A stretch of 64,000 bases of DNA. It comes from Hoeflea prorocentri (GTDB lineage Bacteria; Pseudomonadota; Alphaproteobacteria; Rhizobiales; Rhizobiaceae). Positions 1-9,534 of this stretch are shown piece after piece; position 1 is the first letter of the stretch; every line of letters begins with the position of its first letter. The DNA is taken from NCBI RefSeq assembly GCF_027944115.1, contig NZ_JAPJZI010000002.1, forward strand, positions 271,001 through 335,000, in the 5' to 3' direction. The notes beneath the pieces were generated by a model that worked only from the letters and a program-made list of their open reading frames with translations, was not told where the DNA came from and did not search any database. The position numbers and the translations under genes were made by a program.

Positions 1-73
1 TATTGTCATTGGCGATGAGCTTGCCGAAGCGCTTGGAAATGCCGGAAAGTTCAAGAACCAGTTCGCTGCTCAT
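1..73 (-). CDS. ABC transporter ATP-binding protein, N-terminal fragment (cut by window edge)
   Basis: Only the first 24 codons lie in the window. They read MSSELVLELSGISKRFGKLI and then ANDN, the usual opening of the first ATPase domain of an ABC importer; the Walker A motif would follow outside the window. The start codon overlaps the amidase stop as ATGA, so the two genes are translationally coupled and this is the last visible gene of the codA-like/bmp/amidase operon. With a BMP-type binding protein in the same operon, the ATPase is probably the double-domain kind used by nucleoside or purine importers. That last point is inference from context. Confidence 0.75.
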   Translation of the reverse strand, partial: MSSELVLELSGISKRFGKLIANDN

Positions 74-1509
74 GCGTTTGTCCCCGCGATGTCTGCCGGG
101 TACGTCCAGCGGGAAGCAACTTCCAGTTCCCGGGCGATATCAAGCAAAAGCAGATCGGAGCCGATCGGCCCGACAAGCTGAAGTGACAAAGGCAAGCCGG
201 AGGTGCTCCGACCATGCGGCAGGCTGAGTGCCGGGAGACCGGCGGCATTGGCGAGTGCGGCGCGGGGTGCAATCGAAGTCATCTGATCCCAAAACGTGTT
301 GGTGTCTGTTTTATCCAGTGACATCGCGCCGACTTTCGGCGGCGGGCCGGCAAGTGTCGGCATGATAATCGCATCAATCCCGTCAAACAGTTTCCAGCAG
401 GCATACGCCAGGCCGGCGGCATCCGCCTCCGCCTGAAACAGATCGGTCGCCGGCAGGCCGCGTCCCTCCTGCGCGACGGCTGCAGCGATTGGCGTGACTT
501 CATCCTCGGCGATCGACAAAGCGTCAAACCAGCCTGCGAGCGCTACCGAGAGCATGGTGCGCACGATACGGTCCGCGGTCTCGGCGAGCGTGTCGAGTGT
601 GTCCTCGCACAGATCGACAATGGTGTGACCCCGTTCCTCCAGCCGCGATGCGGCGGCGCGGACAGCTTCTGCCTGGTCGCCGGCGAGGGGCCATTTCATC
701 TTGTCGACAAGGCCCAAATTCAGACCCTTGACCGGGACGCCCGACAGGGACAACTCGCCATAGGGCCCCATTGTGTGCCCTGAGATCGCGACAAGAGCCA
801 AGCGCACGTCTCGAACGGAGCGCGCCAGGACCAGATCACCGGTTATGCCCATCAAATGGTTGCCGAAATCGGGCGCATTGGAGGTCAGCCCGCGCGAGGG
901 TTTGAGACCGACGAGGCCGCAACAGGCGGCGGGAATACGGATGGAGCCGGCGGCGTCGGTTGCGTGGGCCATGGCAACGATACCGGAGGCCACTGCTGCC
1001 GCGGCGCCGCCCGACGAGCCGCCCGGTGAATATTCAGTGTTCCAAGGATTACGCGCAACCGGCCCGCCGGGCGGCTCGCTGGTCAGCGCGAGGCCGAATT
1101 CCGGTGTGGTGGTGACGCCGTAGGGCAAAAGGCCTGCCTGCCTGAAACGCTCAAAAGTCAGGCTGTCGTGTTCCTCCGGTCCAAGCCGTTTGGCCAACGC
1201 CTTCGATCCGGCATAAACGGGCAGTCCCTTTGCGCCATTGCCGAGATCCTTGGCGAGGAAGGGCAGTCCGGCAAAAGGCGCATTGACGGCGGCCGGGTCA
1301 CCTTCGGCCAGTCTTTTGTCAAATGCTGCGGCGGCGTTGCGCCCCATCTGGATGTTGAGGTGGCAGATACAGCCGAACGGGTCCGATTGCGCCCGCTCGA
1401 TACTCGCCTCCATCAGCGCCGTGGCACTCAGCTCTCCATGACGAACAGCTTCGGCCAGCGCCGTTGCATCAGAAAGCGGCGCCGTGGCGCCGCTTTGGTC
1501 GAAAGACAT
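70..1509 (-). CDS. amidase (amidase signature family)
   Basis: A 479-residue cytosolic hydrolase of the amidase signature family, which hydrolyses amide bonds with a Ser-cisSer-Lys triad. The triad is visible: K87 in FLAKDLG, S165 in GGSSGG and the nucleophile S189 in DAAGSIRIPA. Length is normal for GatA/AtzF-like amidases. No GatB or GatC gene is nearby, so it is unlikely to be the tRNA amidotransferase subunit. It lies between a BMP binding-protein gene (9 bases upstream) and an ABC ATPase gene (ATGA overlap), so it probably acts on the imported compound or on a product of the cytosine deaminase. A GGAG lies just before the ATG. Substrate unknown. Confidence 0.85.
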   Translation of the reverse strand: MSFDQSGATAPLSDATALAEAVRHGELSATALMEASIERAQSDPFGCICHLNIQMGRNAAAAFDKRLAEGDPAAVNAPFAGLPFLAKDLGNGAKGLPVYAGSKALAKRLGPEEHDSLTFERFRQAGLLPYGVTTTPEFGLALTSEPPGGPVARNPWNTEYSPGGSSGGAAAAVASGIVAMAHATDAAGSIRIPAACCGLVGLKPSRGLTSNAPDFGNHLMGITGDLVLARSVRDVRLALVAISGHTMGPYGELSLSGVPVKGLNLGLVDKMKWPLAGDQAEAVRAAASRLEERGHTIVDLCEDTLDTLAETADRIVRTMLSVALAGWFDALSIAEDEVTPIAAAVAQEGRGLPATDLFQAEADAAGLAYACWKLFDGIDAIIMPTLAGPPPKVGAMSLDKTDTNTFWDQMTSIAPRAALANAAGLPALSLPHGRSTSGLPLSLQLVGPIGSDLLLLDIARELEVASRWTYPADIAGTNA

Positions 1510-1518
1510 GCGCTCCGC

Positions 1519-2496
1519 TCAGGACGGTTCGTCAGTTTTAATCGGGACTTCGAAGGAGCCATCCTTGATGGCCTTGCGCTTTTCTTCCATCGCCGAAATG
1601 GCGTCGGGCGAAATGCCGTCGGCAACAAAGAGGATGTCATTCCCACCATGTTTCATGAAGGAGAATTCCGTGTAGTCCTTGCCGACGGGATTGCCCGCCG
1701 CGACATCGGCGACAATAGCGTCGACTGTCGGGCGGAAATTCCAGATGGCATTGGCAAAGACCGTGCCCGGATAGCGGGGGGTGTAGTCGATCAGCGAGCC
1801 GATGGCGAGGACCTCAAGTTCCTTGGCGCCGTCCGCTGTTCCGATACGCTCACCGAAGATGACGTCCGCACCCGCATCGATCTGGGCGATGGCCGCTTCC
1901 TTGGCTTTCGGCGGATCGAACCAGGCGCCGATGAAGCTGTTGAGGAATTTGGCGTCCGGGTTCACTTCCATGACACCGTCACGGAAGGCGTTGATCAGCA
2001 GATTGACTTCCGGGATCGGGTAACCGCCGACTGAACCGTATGTGTTCGATTTGCTCAGAGAGCCTGCGAGCATACCGGCAAGATAGGCGGCTTCATGGTT
2101 TCGGGTGCCGAACACGCCGAAATTGTCGCCTGCCGGTCCACCCGACGATCCCATCAGGAAAGCGACGTCGGGATAATCGGCGGCGACCTGCCTTGCTTCG
2201 TTCTCGACCGCGTAGGATTCGCCCCAGATCAGGTCGACTCCCTGTTCGGCATATTCGCGCATGGCGCGGGCATAATCCGTGCCGGAGACGCCTTCAGAGA
2301 AGACATATTCGATGACACCATCATCATGAGCCGACTGAAGGGCTTCGTGAATGCGTGAATTCCATGCGTTCTCCACCGGTGAGGCGTGAATGCCGGCGAC
2401 TTTGACCTTGTCTGCGGCAATTGACGGTGCGGCAAAAGCTGTTGCGGCACCGAGTGCAACCGCAAAGACGTGTCTGCGTGTAAGTTTTTTTATCAT
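1519..2496 (-). CDS. BMP family ABC transporter substrate-binding protein
   Basis: A 325-residue periplasmic binding protein of the BMP/Med family, which captures purine nucleosides and related ligands for ABC import. The start chosen is the ATG before MIKKLTRRHVFAV, preceded by AGAGGAA; an in-frame extension further upstream does not look coding. Residues 1-28 are a signal peptide (basic TRRH, hydrophobic core, cleavage after PSIA) with a weak twin-arginine look. There is no lipobox, unlike many BMP proteins. The mature start KVKVAGIHASPVENAWNSRI and the later GGYPIPEVN and GERIGTADG segments fit the family. Its position between a deaminase and an amidase suggests a nucleobase-like ligand (inference). 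Confidence 0.88.
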   Translation of the reverse strand: MIKKLTRRHVFAVALGAATAFAAPSIAADKVKVAGIHASPVENAWNSRIHEALQSAHDDGVIEYVFSEGVSGTDYARAMREYAEQGVDLIWGESYAVENEARQVAADYPDVAFLMGSSGGPAGDNFGVFGTRNHEAAYLAGMLAGSLSKSNTYGSVGGYPIPEVNLLINAFRDGVMEVNPDAKFLNSFIGAWFDPPKAKEAAIAQIDAGADVIFGERIGTADGAKELEVLAIGSLIDYTPRYPGTVFANAIWNFRPTVDAIVADVAAGNPVGKDYTEFSFMKHGGNDILFVADGISPDAISAMEEKRKAIKDGSFEVPIKTDEPS

Positions 2497-2637
2497 GATG
2501 GTGTTCCTCTGGATTGCGGACGTTTCCCTGCCCGGGCTGTTGCCCCAGGACGAGCTGTTTTTGTAATTTTTGTCCCAATGGTCAAAATGGTATCGAGCCC
2601 CGGTCATTTGTCAACAAGATGATTGGGCGGGAGCCGT

Positions 2638-3945
2638 TCACAAGGTCTTGCCTGGCGGGTTTTCCACTGGCGCATAACCGGCCGGGTCAACCGTATCCGG
2701 CCTGCCGGCAAGATTGAGTGTCGATACCTGCGGCTCAGCTTGCGCGATGATCTCTCCATTGCGCAAGACAGCCAGCCGGTTGGCCTTCAGCCTGATGGCC
2801 TCAACCGGGTCGCGGGCCTGCAAAAGAACACAGGTGGCCGGTTTGCCCTTTTCGATGCCGTAATCGTCAAGGCCCATGGCGCGGGCGGAGTTGACCGTGA
2901 CGGCGTCAAAAGCCTGTTTCATCGCCTCAATCGAGGTCATCTGGGCCACATGGACGGCCATGTGCGCGACCTCCAGCATGTCGGCGCTGCCCATCGAATA
3001 CCAGGGGTCCATGCAGCAATCCTGACCAAGAGCCACATTGATGCCCGCAGCAAGCATTTCCGGCACCCGGGTCAGGCCGCGGCGTTTCGGGTAGGTGTCG
3101 TGCCGGCCCTGCAACGTGATGTTGATCAGCGGGTTCGGGATGGCATGGATTTCAGCCTCCGCGATGAGCGGAATGAGCTTGGAGACGTAGTAATTGTCCA
3201 TCGAATGCATCGACGTCAGATGCGAACCTGCCACGCGGCCCTGCAATCCAAGCCGCACAGTTTCCGCGGCGAGCGTTTCGATATGGCGAGAAAGCGGATC
3301 GTCTGTTTCATCGCAGTGCATGTCGACCGGCAGGCCGCGTTCGGTGGCGATTTCGCAAAGCCTTTGTACCGATGCCGCGCCTTCGAGCATTGTGCGCTCG
3401 AAATGAGGAATGCCGCCGACAATGTCGACACCCTTGTCCAAAGCGCGCAGCAGGTTTTGCTCTGCATCCGGCGAACGGAAAAGCCCGTCCTGCGGAAAGG
3501 CCACTAACTGCAGATCGATATAGGGCGCGACCTTTTCGCGAACCTCGATCAGCGCATCGACGGCGAGCAGTCTTTCGTCACAGACATCCACGTGGCTGCG
3601 GATGGACAAAAGACCGCGCGATACGGCCAGATCGCAGTAGCGGAGGGCTCGCTCGACGACCGCCTCCCGGGTCAGGAGCGGCTTGAGCTCACCCCAAAGC
3701 GCTATGCCCTCCAGAAGCGTTCCGGAGCGGTTAAGCCGCGGCTGGCCGAGGGAGAGCGTTGCGTCCATGTGAAAATGCGGATCGACAAAGGGCGGTGAGA
3801 CCAGCCTTCCGCTGGCATCGATTGTTTTTTGCGACTGCGCATCAATTGCCGGCGCAATGTCCTGGAATGTTCCGTCGGAAACCGCGATGTCGACGCCGGT
3901 CCTGCCGTCCGGCAGATTGGCGTTCTTGATGAGCAAATCGAGCAT
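2638..3945 (-). CDS. codA: cytosine deaminase-like amidohydrolase
   Basis: A 435-residue metal-dependent amidohydrolase closely resembling E. coli CodA, which deaminates cytosine to uracil. Visible metal and catalytic residues are H57 and H59 (DPHFHMD), H210 and E213 (MHCDE), H242 (SHLTSMHS) and D309 (GQDCCMDPWY). The block LQGRHDTYPKRRG is almost the CodA sequence. The start is the ATG preceded by AGGAGA; 22 upstream in-frame codons are poor protein. It is the first gene of the operon that continues with bmp and the amidase. Family members also deaminate isoguanine, 5-methylcytosine or creatinine, so the substrate is likely but not certain. Confidence 0.85.
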   Translation of the reverse strand: MLDLLIKNANLPDGRTGVDIAVSDGTFQDIAPAIDAQSQKTIDASGRLVSPPFVDPHFHMDATLSLGQPRLNRSGTLLEGIALWGELKPLLTREAVVERALRYCDLAVSRGLLSIRSHVDVCDERLLAVDALIEVREKVAPYIDLQLVAFPQDGLFRSPDAEQNLLRALDKGVDIVGGIPHFERTMLEGAASVQRLCEIATERGLPVDMHCDETDDPLSRHIETLAAETVRLGLQGRVAGSHLTSMHSMDNYYVSKLIPLIAEAEIHAIPNPLINITLQGRHDTYPKRRGLTRVPEMLAAGINVALGQDCCMDPWYSMGSADMLEVAHMAVHVAQMTSIEAMKQAFDAVTVNSARAMGLDDYGIEKGKPATCVLLQARDPVEAIRLKANRLAVLRNGEIIAQAEPQVSTLNLAGRPDTVDPAGYAPVENPPGKTL

Positions 3946-4199
3946 GGGCGTCTCCTGGCGCGGCGGGCTTGCAAACATCGCATTGCAGCATGCGGTGAGA
4001 CAGTCCCGCAAGCGCAGTTGACGGTTTGTACGGTGGATTCTCGGGATTGTTCACAGCCGCGTCACGCAACACCAAGAGTTTTCCGCGTGAGCCGCAGGCG
4101 TCTAAAGCCTCGACAATCAGGCCCCATGGGGCTATGCCCCGCTGGTTGTTACCGGTCGCCGCAGCTCCAGTCTCGCGGCGCAAACAGGGAATCGTGACG

Positions 4200-5303
4200 A
4201 TGACCAGTGCCAGATCAGTGCCGGCACCCAAGAACGGCGTGATGGATATCGCGGCCTATGTGCCCGGAAAGGAAACCGCTCCGGGTGTTGAGCGCGTTTA
4301 CAAGCTTTCCTCGAATGAGACGCCGCTCGGGCCCAGTCCCAGCGCGGTAAAAGCGCTGACGCACGTTCTGGATCATCTGGAAATCTACCCAGACGGGGCC
4401 TCGAATGCGTTGCGCGATGCCATCGCGGACGTGTACGGACTGAACCCGGCCAACATCCTGTGCGGGAACGGGTCGGATGAACTGCTTGGGCTCTTGTGCC
4501 AGACCTATCTGTCACCCGGCGATGAGGGTATTTTTTCCGAACACGGATTTCTCGTCTACAAGATCCAGATCACCGGCGCGGGCGCTGTGCCGGTCAGTGT
4601 TCCAGAGACGGATTGCCGGGCGAATGTCGACGCGATCCTCGATGCCGTAACGGAGCGCACGCGCATTGTGTTCCTGGCCAATCCGAACAATCCGACTGGA
4701 ACCTATATTCCTGTTGATGAAGTACGGCGGCTACAGGCCGGCCTGCCCGGAAACGTACTGCTCGTTCTCGATGCGGCTTATGCGGAATATGTACGCCGCA
4801 ATGATTATGAGTCCGGGATCGAACTGGTGTCCGGCAGCGACAATGTCGTCATGACGCGGACCTTTTCCAAGATCTACGGTCTGGCCGGACTGCGCATCGG
4901 CTGGATTTACGCGCCTGCTGCGGTGATCGATGCGCTTAACAGGATCCGCGGTCCGTTCAATGTCAACGCGGCTGCGATCGCGGCGGGAGCCGCGGCGATG
5001 CGCGACCGTGATCATGTCGAGCGCGCCATTGCCCACAACGAAGACTGGCGCAGCCGGCTGACCAGCGGATTTGAGGCGCTCGGCCTGACGGTTACGCCGT
5101 CGGTCGGCAACTTCCTGCTCGTACACTTCGACGGCACCGCCAAGTCCGCTGAGGAGGCCGATGCCTTCCTGACCAGCTGCGGCTTTGTGCTTCGGCGGGT
5201 GACGGCCTATGGCTTTCCCAACGCCTTGCGCATGACAGTGGGCAGCCAAGAGGCCAATGAAGGCGTGCTGGCCGCGCTGAAAGACTTCATGGAACAGGCA
5301 TGA
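4200..5303 (+). CDS. hisC: histidinol-phosphate aminotransferase
   Basis: A 367-residue fold-type I PLP aminotransferase that converts imidazole acetol phosphate and glutamate to histidinol phosphate. Many HisC proteins also transaminate aromatic 2-oxo acids. Seen: the substrate-binding start [32 protein letters not shown], and the PLP lysine in [17 protein letters not shown]. The ATG was chosen because conserved sequence ([11 protein letters not shown]) begins shortly after it and AGGGA lies upstream; an in-frame GTG six bases earlier is possible. It overlaps tyrC by ATGA, so the pair probably serves tyrosine or phenylalanine synthesis as well as histidine. A 12-bp GCCCCATGGGGC palindrome lies at 4121-4132. 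Confidence 0.9.
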   Translation: MTSARSVPAPKNGVMDIAAYVPGKETAPGVERVYKLSSNETPLGPSPSAVKALTHVLDHLEIYPDGASNALRDAIADVYGLNPANILCGNGSDELLGLLCQTYLSPGDEGIFSEHGFLVYKIQITGAGAVPVSVPETDCRANVDAILDAVTERTRIVFLANPNNPTGTYIPVDEVRRLQAGLPGNVLLVLDAAYAEYVRRNDYESGIELVSGSDNVVMTRTFSKIYGLAGLRIGWIYAPAAVIDALNRIRGPFNVNAAAIAAGAAAMRDRDHVERAIAHNEDWRSRLTSGFEALGLTVTPSVGNFLLVHFDGTAKSAEEADAFLTSCGFVLRRVTAYGFPNALRMTVGSQEANEGVLAALKDFMEQA

Positions 5304-6247
5304 GTGATATCCGTTTTGAAAAAATCGCCCTGATCGGCATCGGCCTCATCGGGTCCTCACTTGCGCGGGTCATCCGAGAACGGCGGATTGCCGGCAATAT
5401 TGCCGTGGCCAGCCGTAGCTCCGAGACGCTTGAGCGCGCGCACGATCTGAATTTGGGCGATTCCTACACCACATCGGCTACGGAGGCTGTCCGCGATGCC
5501 GATCTCGTCATTGTCTGTGTTCCGGTCGGTGCTTCCGCCAAGGTGGCGCGTGACATCAGCGACACGTTAAAACCCGGCGCCATCGTCACGGATGTCGGTT
5601 CGACCAAACAATCCGTCATCGAGCAGATGATGCCGGTGCTTCCCGAAACCGTGCATTTCATTCCAGGGCACCCGATTGCCGGCACGGAGCAATCGGGCCC
5701 GGATGCCGGCTTTGCCGAGCTTTTTGACGGCCGCTGGTGCATCCTGACGCCGATTGCCGGCACGGATGAGACGGCGATCGATAGGCTGACCGGCTTCTGG
5801 CATGCCTGCGGCTCCATGGTGGACCGCATGGACCCGGAACACCACGATATGGTGCTCGCCATCGTTTCTCACCTGCCGCATATCATTGCCTATAATATCG
5901 TCGGCACGGCCAATGATTTCGAGACGGTTTCGAAATCCGAGGTCATCAAATATTCGGCTTCAGGTTTTCGTGATTTTACCCGCCTCGCCGCCTCCGATCC
6001 GACCATGTGGCGCGATGTGTGCCTGCACAACAAGGACGCAATCCTGGAAATGCTTGCGCGATTTTCCGAGGACCTTTCGTCGCTGCAAAGGGCTATCCGC
6101 TGGGGAGACGGCGACAAGTTGTTCGATCTCTTCAACCGCACGCGGCACATCCGCAAGTCGATCATCGATGCCGGTCAGGATGTGGATGTTCCCGATTTCG
6201 GCCGCCATGTGGCGCAGACCGAGGGCCACGGCGAAGACACGCTCTAG
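5300..6247 (+). CDS. tyrC: prephenate/arogenate dehydrogenase
   Basis: A 315-residue NAD(P)-dependent dehydrogenase of the TyrA family, making tyrosine or its 4-hydroxyphenylpyruvate precursor. The N-terminal Rossmann fold shows [12 protein letters not shown]. The conserved active-site stretch [18 protein letters not shown] contains the catalytic histidine, and [10 protein letters not shown] and [18 protein letters not shown] belong to the dimerisation half. It has no chorismate mutase or ACT domain, as is usual for cyclohexadienyl dehydrogenases of this group. It is translationally coupled to hisC. Its TAG stop shares the bases CTAG with the stop of the convergent DUF2125 gene. Confidence 0.9.
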   Translation: MSDIRFEKIALIGIGLIGSSLARVIRERRIAGNIAVASRSSETLERAHDLNLGDSYTTSATEAVRDADLVIVCVPVGASAKVARDISDTLKPGAIVTDVGSTKQSVIEQMMPVLPETVHFIPGHPIAGTEQSGPDAGFAELFDGRWCILTPIAGTDETAIDRLTGFWHACGSMVDRMDPEHHDMVLAIVSHLPHIIAYNIVGTANDFETVSKSEVIKYSASGFRDFTRLAASDPTMWRDVCLHNKDAILEMLARFSEDLSSLQRAIRWGDGDKLFDLFNRTRHIRKSIIDAGQDVDVPDFGRHVAQTEGHGEDTL

Positions 6248-7257
6248 ATCGGCGGCAGTTTGCCGAGCTGAATGAAGCCGATCCGGACGGTTCCGTTCTC
6301 AATGTTGACGGGCAGCGACAACGATCCGCCACCGCCGCCGATACCGGCAGCAATGCCGGCAGCGTTGCCGATTTCCTTGGCCAGATGCGGGAAGGCGCGG
6401 GTGAGGACATCCTGCCAGGCCCGCATATTGCGGACCTCCATGTTGAATTTGCCGGTTAAATAGCCGTCCTGATTGATCGAGAACGGACCTTCTATGCTGA
6501 GGCCTGCACCATTTTCCAGATCGGCGTTGAGATTGTTGAGCGAGGCGCTGAGATCGCGCCAGGGCTGATCGGTTTGGGAGCCACCGTTCAAGAGTGATGC
6601 CCGGTCAGCCAAAGTGACATCCGCTTGCAGGTCGAGAGCGGGCATGTTGCCAAGCTGTTCGCCGAGGCGCACGATCGCGCTGTTGAGGCGCAGCACCGCA
6701 TCGAGATCGGCATTGTTTCGGCGGGCATGGAACTGCGAGGTTTCAGCCACCACCTCAACAGGATCGGACGCACCGGCCACTGTGACCTTTGCCTGAAGCT
6801 CCTTGCTTTCCAGTGAGGCGCGGTCGAGGCCGTCCAGACTGAAGACCGTGCTGGAACGCAGGATGTCCCAATTCATATCGGCCAGCAGGCCGGCGCTCGC
6901 CTTTATCGATACCGGGCCGTCGAGTTCGGAGACAATGTGGTTGGGCTTGTAGATCTGGGCGGCGGAGCGGAACCCGCCGGTCGACACCGTTGTCGCGGTC
7001 TTCTGGTCCTCGGCAACAACCGAGGTACAGTGCAAGCCGAGCCGGAAAGGATAACCGCGCACATCCAGATCCCGGCAGTCAGCTTCCACATTCTGGCTGC
7101 GCAAATCGCTGAGCAGGAACTGGCTGCGGCTTTCGAGCTGGCCGGCAAGGTAGAACCACACGCCGGTATAGCCGGCAATGGCGACAACAATCAGGATCAC
7201 CAGCCACAGATATCTGCGTGACGTATTTGCCGGTGCTTTGCCACTTGACCTTGCCAT
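6244..7257 (-). CDS. DUF2125 domain-containing membrane-anchored protein
   Basis: A 337-residue protein with one N-terminal membrane segment (about residues 15-36, YLWLVILIVVAIAGYTGVWF) and a long periplasmic domain rich in beta-type sequence. It looks like the alphaproteobacterial DUF2125 family: GYPFRLGLHCTSV and SLSLPVNIENGTVRIGFIQLG are typical. The sequence resembles AsmA-like lipid-handling envelope proteins in style, but the function is not established. The ATG is preceded by GGAGA; 149 further in-frame codons upstream run into the divergent gene and are not coding. It faces tyrC and is divergent from the ChaC-like gene. Confidence 0.75.
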   Translation of the reverse strand: MARSSGKAPANTSRRYLWLVILIVVAIAGYTGVWFYLAGQLESRSQFLLSDLRSQNVEADCRDLDVRGYPFRLGLHCTSVVAEDQKTATTVSTGGFRSAAQIYKPNHIVSELDGPVSIKASAGLLADMNWDILRSSTVFSLDGLDRASLESKELQAKVTVAGASDPVEVVAETSQFHARRNNADLDAVLRLNSAIVRLGEQLGNMPALDLQADVTLADRASLLNGGSQTDQPWRDLSASLNNLNADLENGAGLSIEGPFSINQDGYLTGKFNMEVRNMRAWQDVLTRAFPHLAKEIGNAAGIAAGIGGGGGSLSLPVNIENGTVRIGFIQLGKLPPI

Positions 7258-7338
7258 TTGGTTCTCCAATTGTGCGGTCTGCCTGACGATGACAAACCAG
7301 CGCGGCAGGGCCGCGTATTCGGGATACTGACAAACGAT

Positions 7339-7866
7339 ATGGATGATTTTTGGGTCTTTGGCTATGGGTCGCTGATGTGGCGGCCGGGATTTGAGTTCGA
7401 GGAGGCGCGGCGCGGACGCCTTTTCGGCTATCGCAGAGCGCTTTGCATCTACTCCTATGTCCATCGCGGAACGCCGGAAAAGCCGGGTCTCGTGCTGGGG
7501 CTCGATCAGGGCGGCTCCTGCACGGGCATGGTCTATCGCGTGAACGGCGACATGCGCGAACCGGTGATGTCCTATCTGCGGTCGCGCGAGCTCGTCACCA
7601 ATGTTTATCTTGAGCGCACCTCGCCGGTGCATCTGGCAGACGGGCGGCGCATAACAGCGGTCTGTTATGTCGCCGATACGGGCCATCATCAGTTTGCCGG
7701 ACATCTTTCAGCCGAGGATGCGGCGCAGCGTGTTTCGTTCTCGCAAGGACAATCCGGGCACAATGTCGATTATGTCGCAAGCACCGTCGCGCATCTCAAG
7801 GAGATGGAGATCCGCGATCACTGGCTTGAGGATGTCGCCAGGCGGATGGATGCGCTTACGCGCTGA
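7339..7866 (+). CDS. gamma-glutamylcyclotransferase (ChaC family)
   Basis: A 175-residue protein of the ChaC/GGCT-like fold, which releases 5-oxoproline from gamma-glutamyl peptides such as glutathione. The family start FWVFGYGSLMWRPGFEF contains the YGSL substrate-binding loop. The catalytic acidic residue probably falls in the VYLERTSPV segment, by analogy to NYLxxRE-type motifs of the family. The start is the ATG before DDFWVFGYGS; no clear ribosome-binding site precedes it. The gene ends 11 bases inside the convergent acyltransferase gene. Cytosolic, glutathione turnover is the likely role. Confidence 0.85.
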   Translation: MDDFWVFGYGSLMWRPGFEFEEARRGRLFGYRRALCIYSYVHRGTPEKPGLVLGLDQGGSCTGMVYRVNGDMREPVMSYLRSRELVTNVYLERTSPVHLADGRRITAVCYVADTGHHQFAGHLSAEDAAQRVSFSQGQSGHNVDYVASTVAHLKEMEIRDHWLEDVARRMDALTR

Positions 7867-8653
7867 CCGGCTTTTCTGAAGTCAATTCTTCATATCGCTT
7901 GCGCGCCAGTTTCGGCAGCGGCAGGTCGGGATTGTCCCGCACTGCCTCAACGAGCAGTTTGTCGACCGCGCTTTCAGTCTCGTCGATCAGGCGCTGCATG
8001 AACTCTTCCGGCGGCAGGCCGGGCGGTATCGGCGGCAGGAAATGCACCTTTATGTTGCCCGGATAGCGCAGGAATTTTCGCCTCGGCCAGAAAAGGCCGG
8101 CAACGACGGCCACCGGCATGACCGGCACATCAAGCTCGGAATAGATACGGGCGATGCCGTAGCGATAGGCCGGCTCGGCGCCTACCGCGCGCCGCGTGCC
8201 CTCCGGATAGATGATGAGCTGACGTCCGTCCGCCATTTGCTGGCGTGTCTGCTCAAGGACGGCCGGCATGACCTTTTCGCGGCTGCCGCGATTGATCGGC
8301 ACCATCCGCATCTTGTTGACGTACCATCCAAACAGCGGGATCCAGGTCAGTTCGCGCTTTAGGATGTAAAACGGATCATCAAGATAGGGCAGCAGGCCGA
8401 TGGCGTCCCAGAAGGACTGGTGTTTGGGCGCAATGATGTAGCCGCCCTTGGGAATGTTTTCCAGACCTTCGACGGAGTGTGTCGTGCCGACGATATGCTC
8501 CATCAGCCAGTTGCTGGAGCGGACCCAATTCTTGGGGATAACCCAGGCTGCCTTTCTGCGCATCAGGAAATAGGGCGGCGTGAAGATGATCATCTGGATG
8601 ATCAGGCTGAGATAAAACGCCAGGTTAAACAGCGCGGAACGGACAAGGAGCAT
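7856..8653 (-). CDS. plsC: 1-acyl-sn-glycerol-3-phosphate acyltransferase
   Basis: A 265-residue membrane-bound acyltransferase that makes phosphatidic acid. The four family blocks are present: HQSFWD (HX4D catalytic motif), the segment around VPINRGS, YPEGTRR, and the VPVMPVAV block. One or two N-terminal hydrophobic helices (LFNLAFYLSLIIQMIIFTPPYF) anchor it in the inner membrane. I chose the ATG at MLLVRSALFN because the helix begins there; 36 in-frame codons upstream overlap the YdcF gene and look non-coding. No strong ribosome-binding site is visible, so the start is not certain. It lies downstream of the YdcF-like gene on the same strand. Confidence 0.88.
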   Translation of the reverse strand: MLLVRSALFNLAFYLSLIIQMIIFTPPYFLMRRKAAWVIPKNWVRSSNWLMEHIVGTTHSVEGLENIPKGGYIIAPKHQSFWDAIGLLPYLDDPFYILKRELTWIPLFGWYVNKMRMVPINRGSREKVMPAVLEQTRQQMADGRQLIIYPEGTRRAVGAEPAYRYGIARIYSELDVPVMPVAVVAGLFWPRRKFLRYPGNIKVHFLPPIPPGLPPEEFMQRLIDETESAVDKLLVEAVRDNPDLPLPKLARKRYEELTSEKPVSA

Positions 8654-8708
8654 AAAAGGCAGACCGGGTTGTTTTACACCGCCTACTGTGACGATGGGCG
8701 GGGCGGTG

Positions 8709-9449
8709 TCAATCGCCCTTGAGTTGTCCGGACGCCGCGGCCTGGCCAGTGGCAATGCCACCGTTGCTCGACCGCAGCCCGTCTCTGGAGTGGGTGCCGC
8801 GGGACAGATGAAGCCGTGCCCCGAGATATTTTACGTATTCGGCAGCGAGCATACGCAAGGCACCCGGCTCCTGCAGCCAGCGCAAATGCGTCAGTTCAAG
8901 GGTAACCACCGGATAGGGAACAAAGTTGGTCTGCGGGTCGACACGTCTGAGTTCCAGCAGGCTGCGCGGCATATGATAATTGCTCGTGACAACGATGACG
9001 TTCCGGTAACCATGTTTGCGCACCCAAAGGGCCGCTTCATTGGCATTGCCGATTGTGTCTATGGCGTCATGCCCGATGTCGACACAACACTCAAAAAGGG
9101 CCGGTTCGGCCTTGGTCAGCCTTTGGATCTGGCTGCCGGTAGTCGAGGGGTTTACGCCCGAGATGAGCAGATGCGCCGCCGTCCCGTTGTCCAATAGCTC
9201 TATTGCCCGATCAATGCGCCGGCTGCCGCCGGTCAACACCACGATACCATCGGCCTTGGCCAGCGATTTCGGCGGGGTCAGTTCGATGACGTCGCGTGAA
9301 AAGCGCAGGAAACTGCCCGCAAGGAGACCCACCGCCACCGCGACAACAAGCAGGAATACCCCCGCAAGCCGCATGAGCCAGCGCGCGCCCCCGCTGTGCT
9401 TTGACAACGAATCGGCTGGCGCCGATTCGTTGCTTTCTTCGGTCTTCAT
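8709..9449 (-). CDS. YdcF family protein (DUF218), membrane anchored
   Basis: A 246-residue protein with one membrane helix at about residues 26-49 and a periplasmic DUF218/YdcF domain. Family marks are VVLTGGSRRIDRAIELLDNG, LLISGV, TIGNANEAALWVRKHGYRNVIVVTSNYHMPRSLLELRR. The family has roles in envelope or vancomycin-type cell-wall traits in some bacteria, but the biochemical activity is unclear. The ATG is preceded by GGAAGA. It sits between ftsX and plsC on the same strand, so it may be co-transcribed with the ftsEX operon. Confidence 0.8.
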   Translation of the reverse strand: MKTEESNESAPADSLSKHSGGARWLMRLAGVFLLVVAVAVGLLAGSFLRFSRDVIELTPPKSLAKADGIVVLTGGSRRIDRAIELLDNGTAAHLLISGVNPSTTGSQIQRLTKAEPALFECCVDIGHDAIDTIGNANEAALWVRKHGYRNVIVVTSNYHMPRSLLELRRVDPQTNFVPYPVVTLELTHLRWLQEPGALRMLAAEYVKYLGARLHLSRGTHSRDGLRSSNGGIATGQAAASGQLKGD

Positions 9450-9534
9450 GATTCTTCCATACAGCGCCTTTGTGGCAAGCGCCAGAAGGCTGTGGACGGC
9501 AATGCGTCATGCCGTCCGTCCATGGGGTGCCCGC

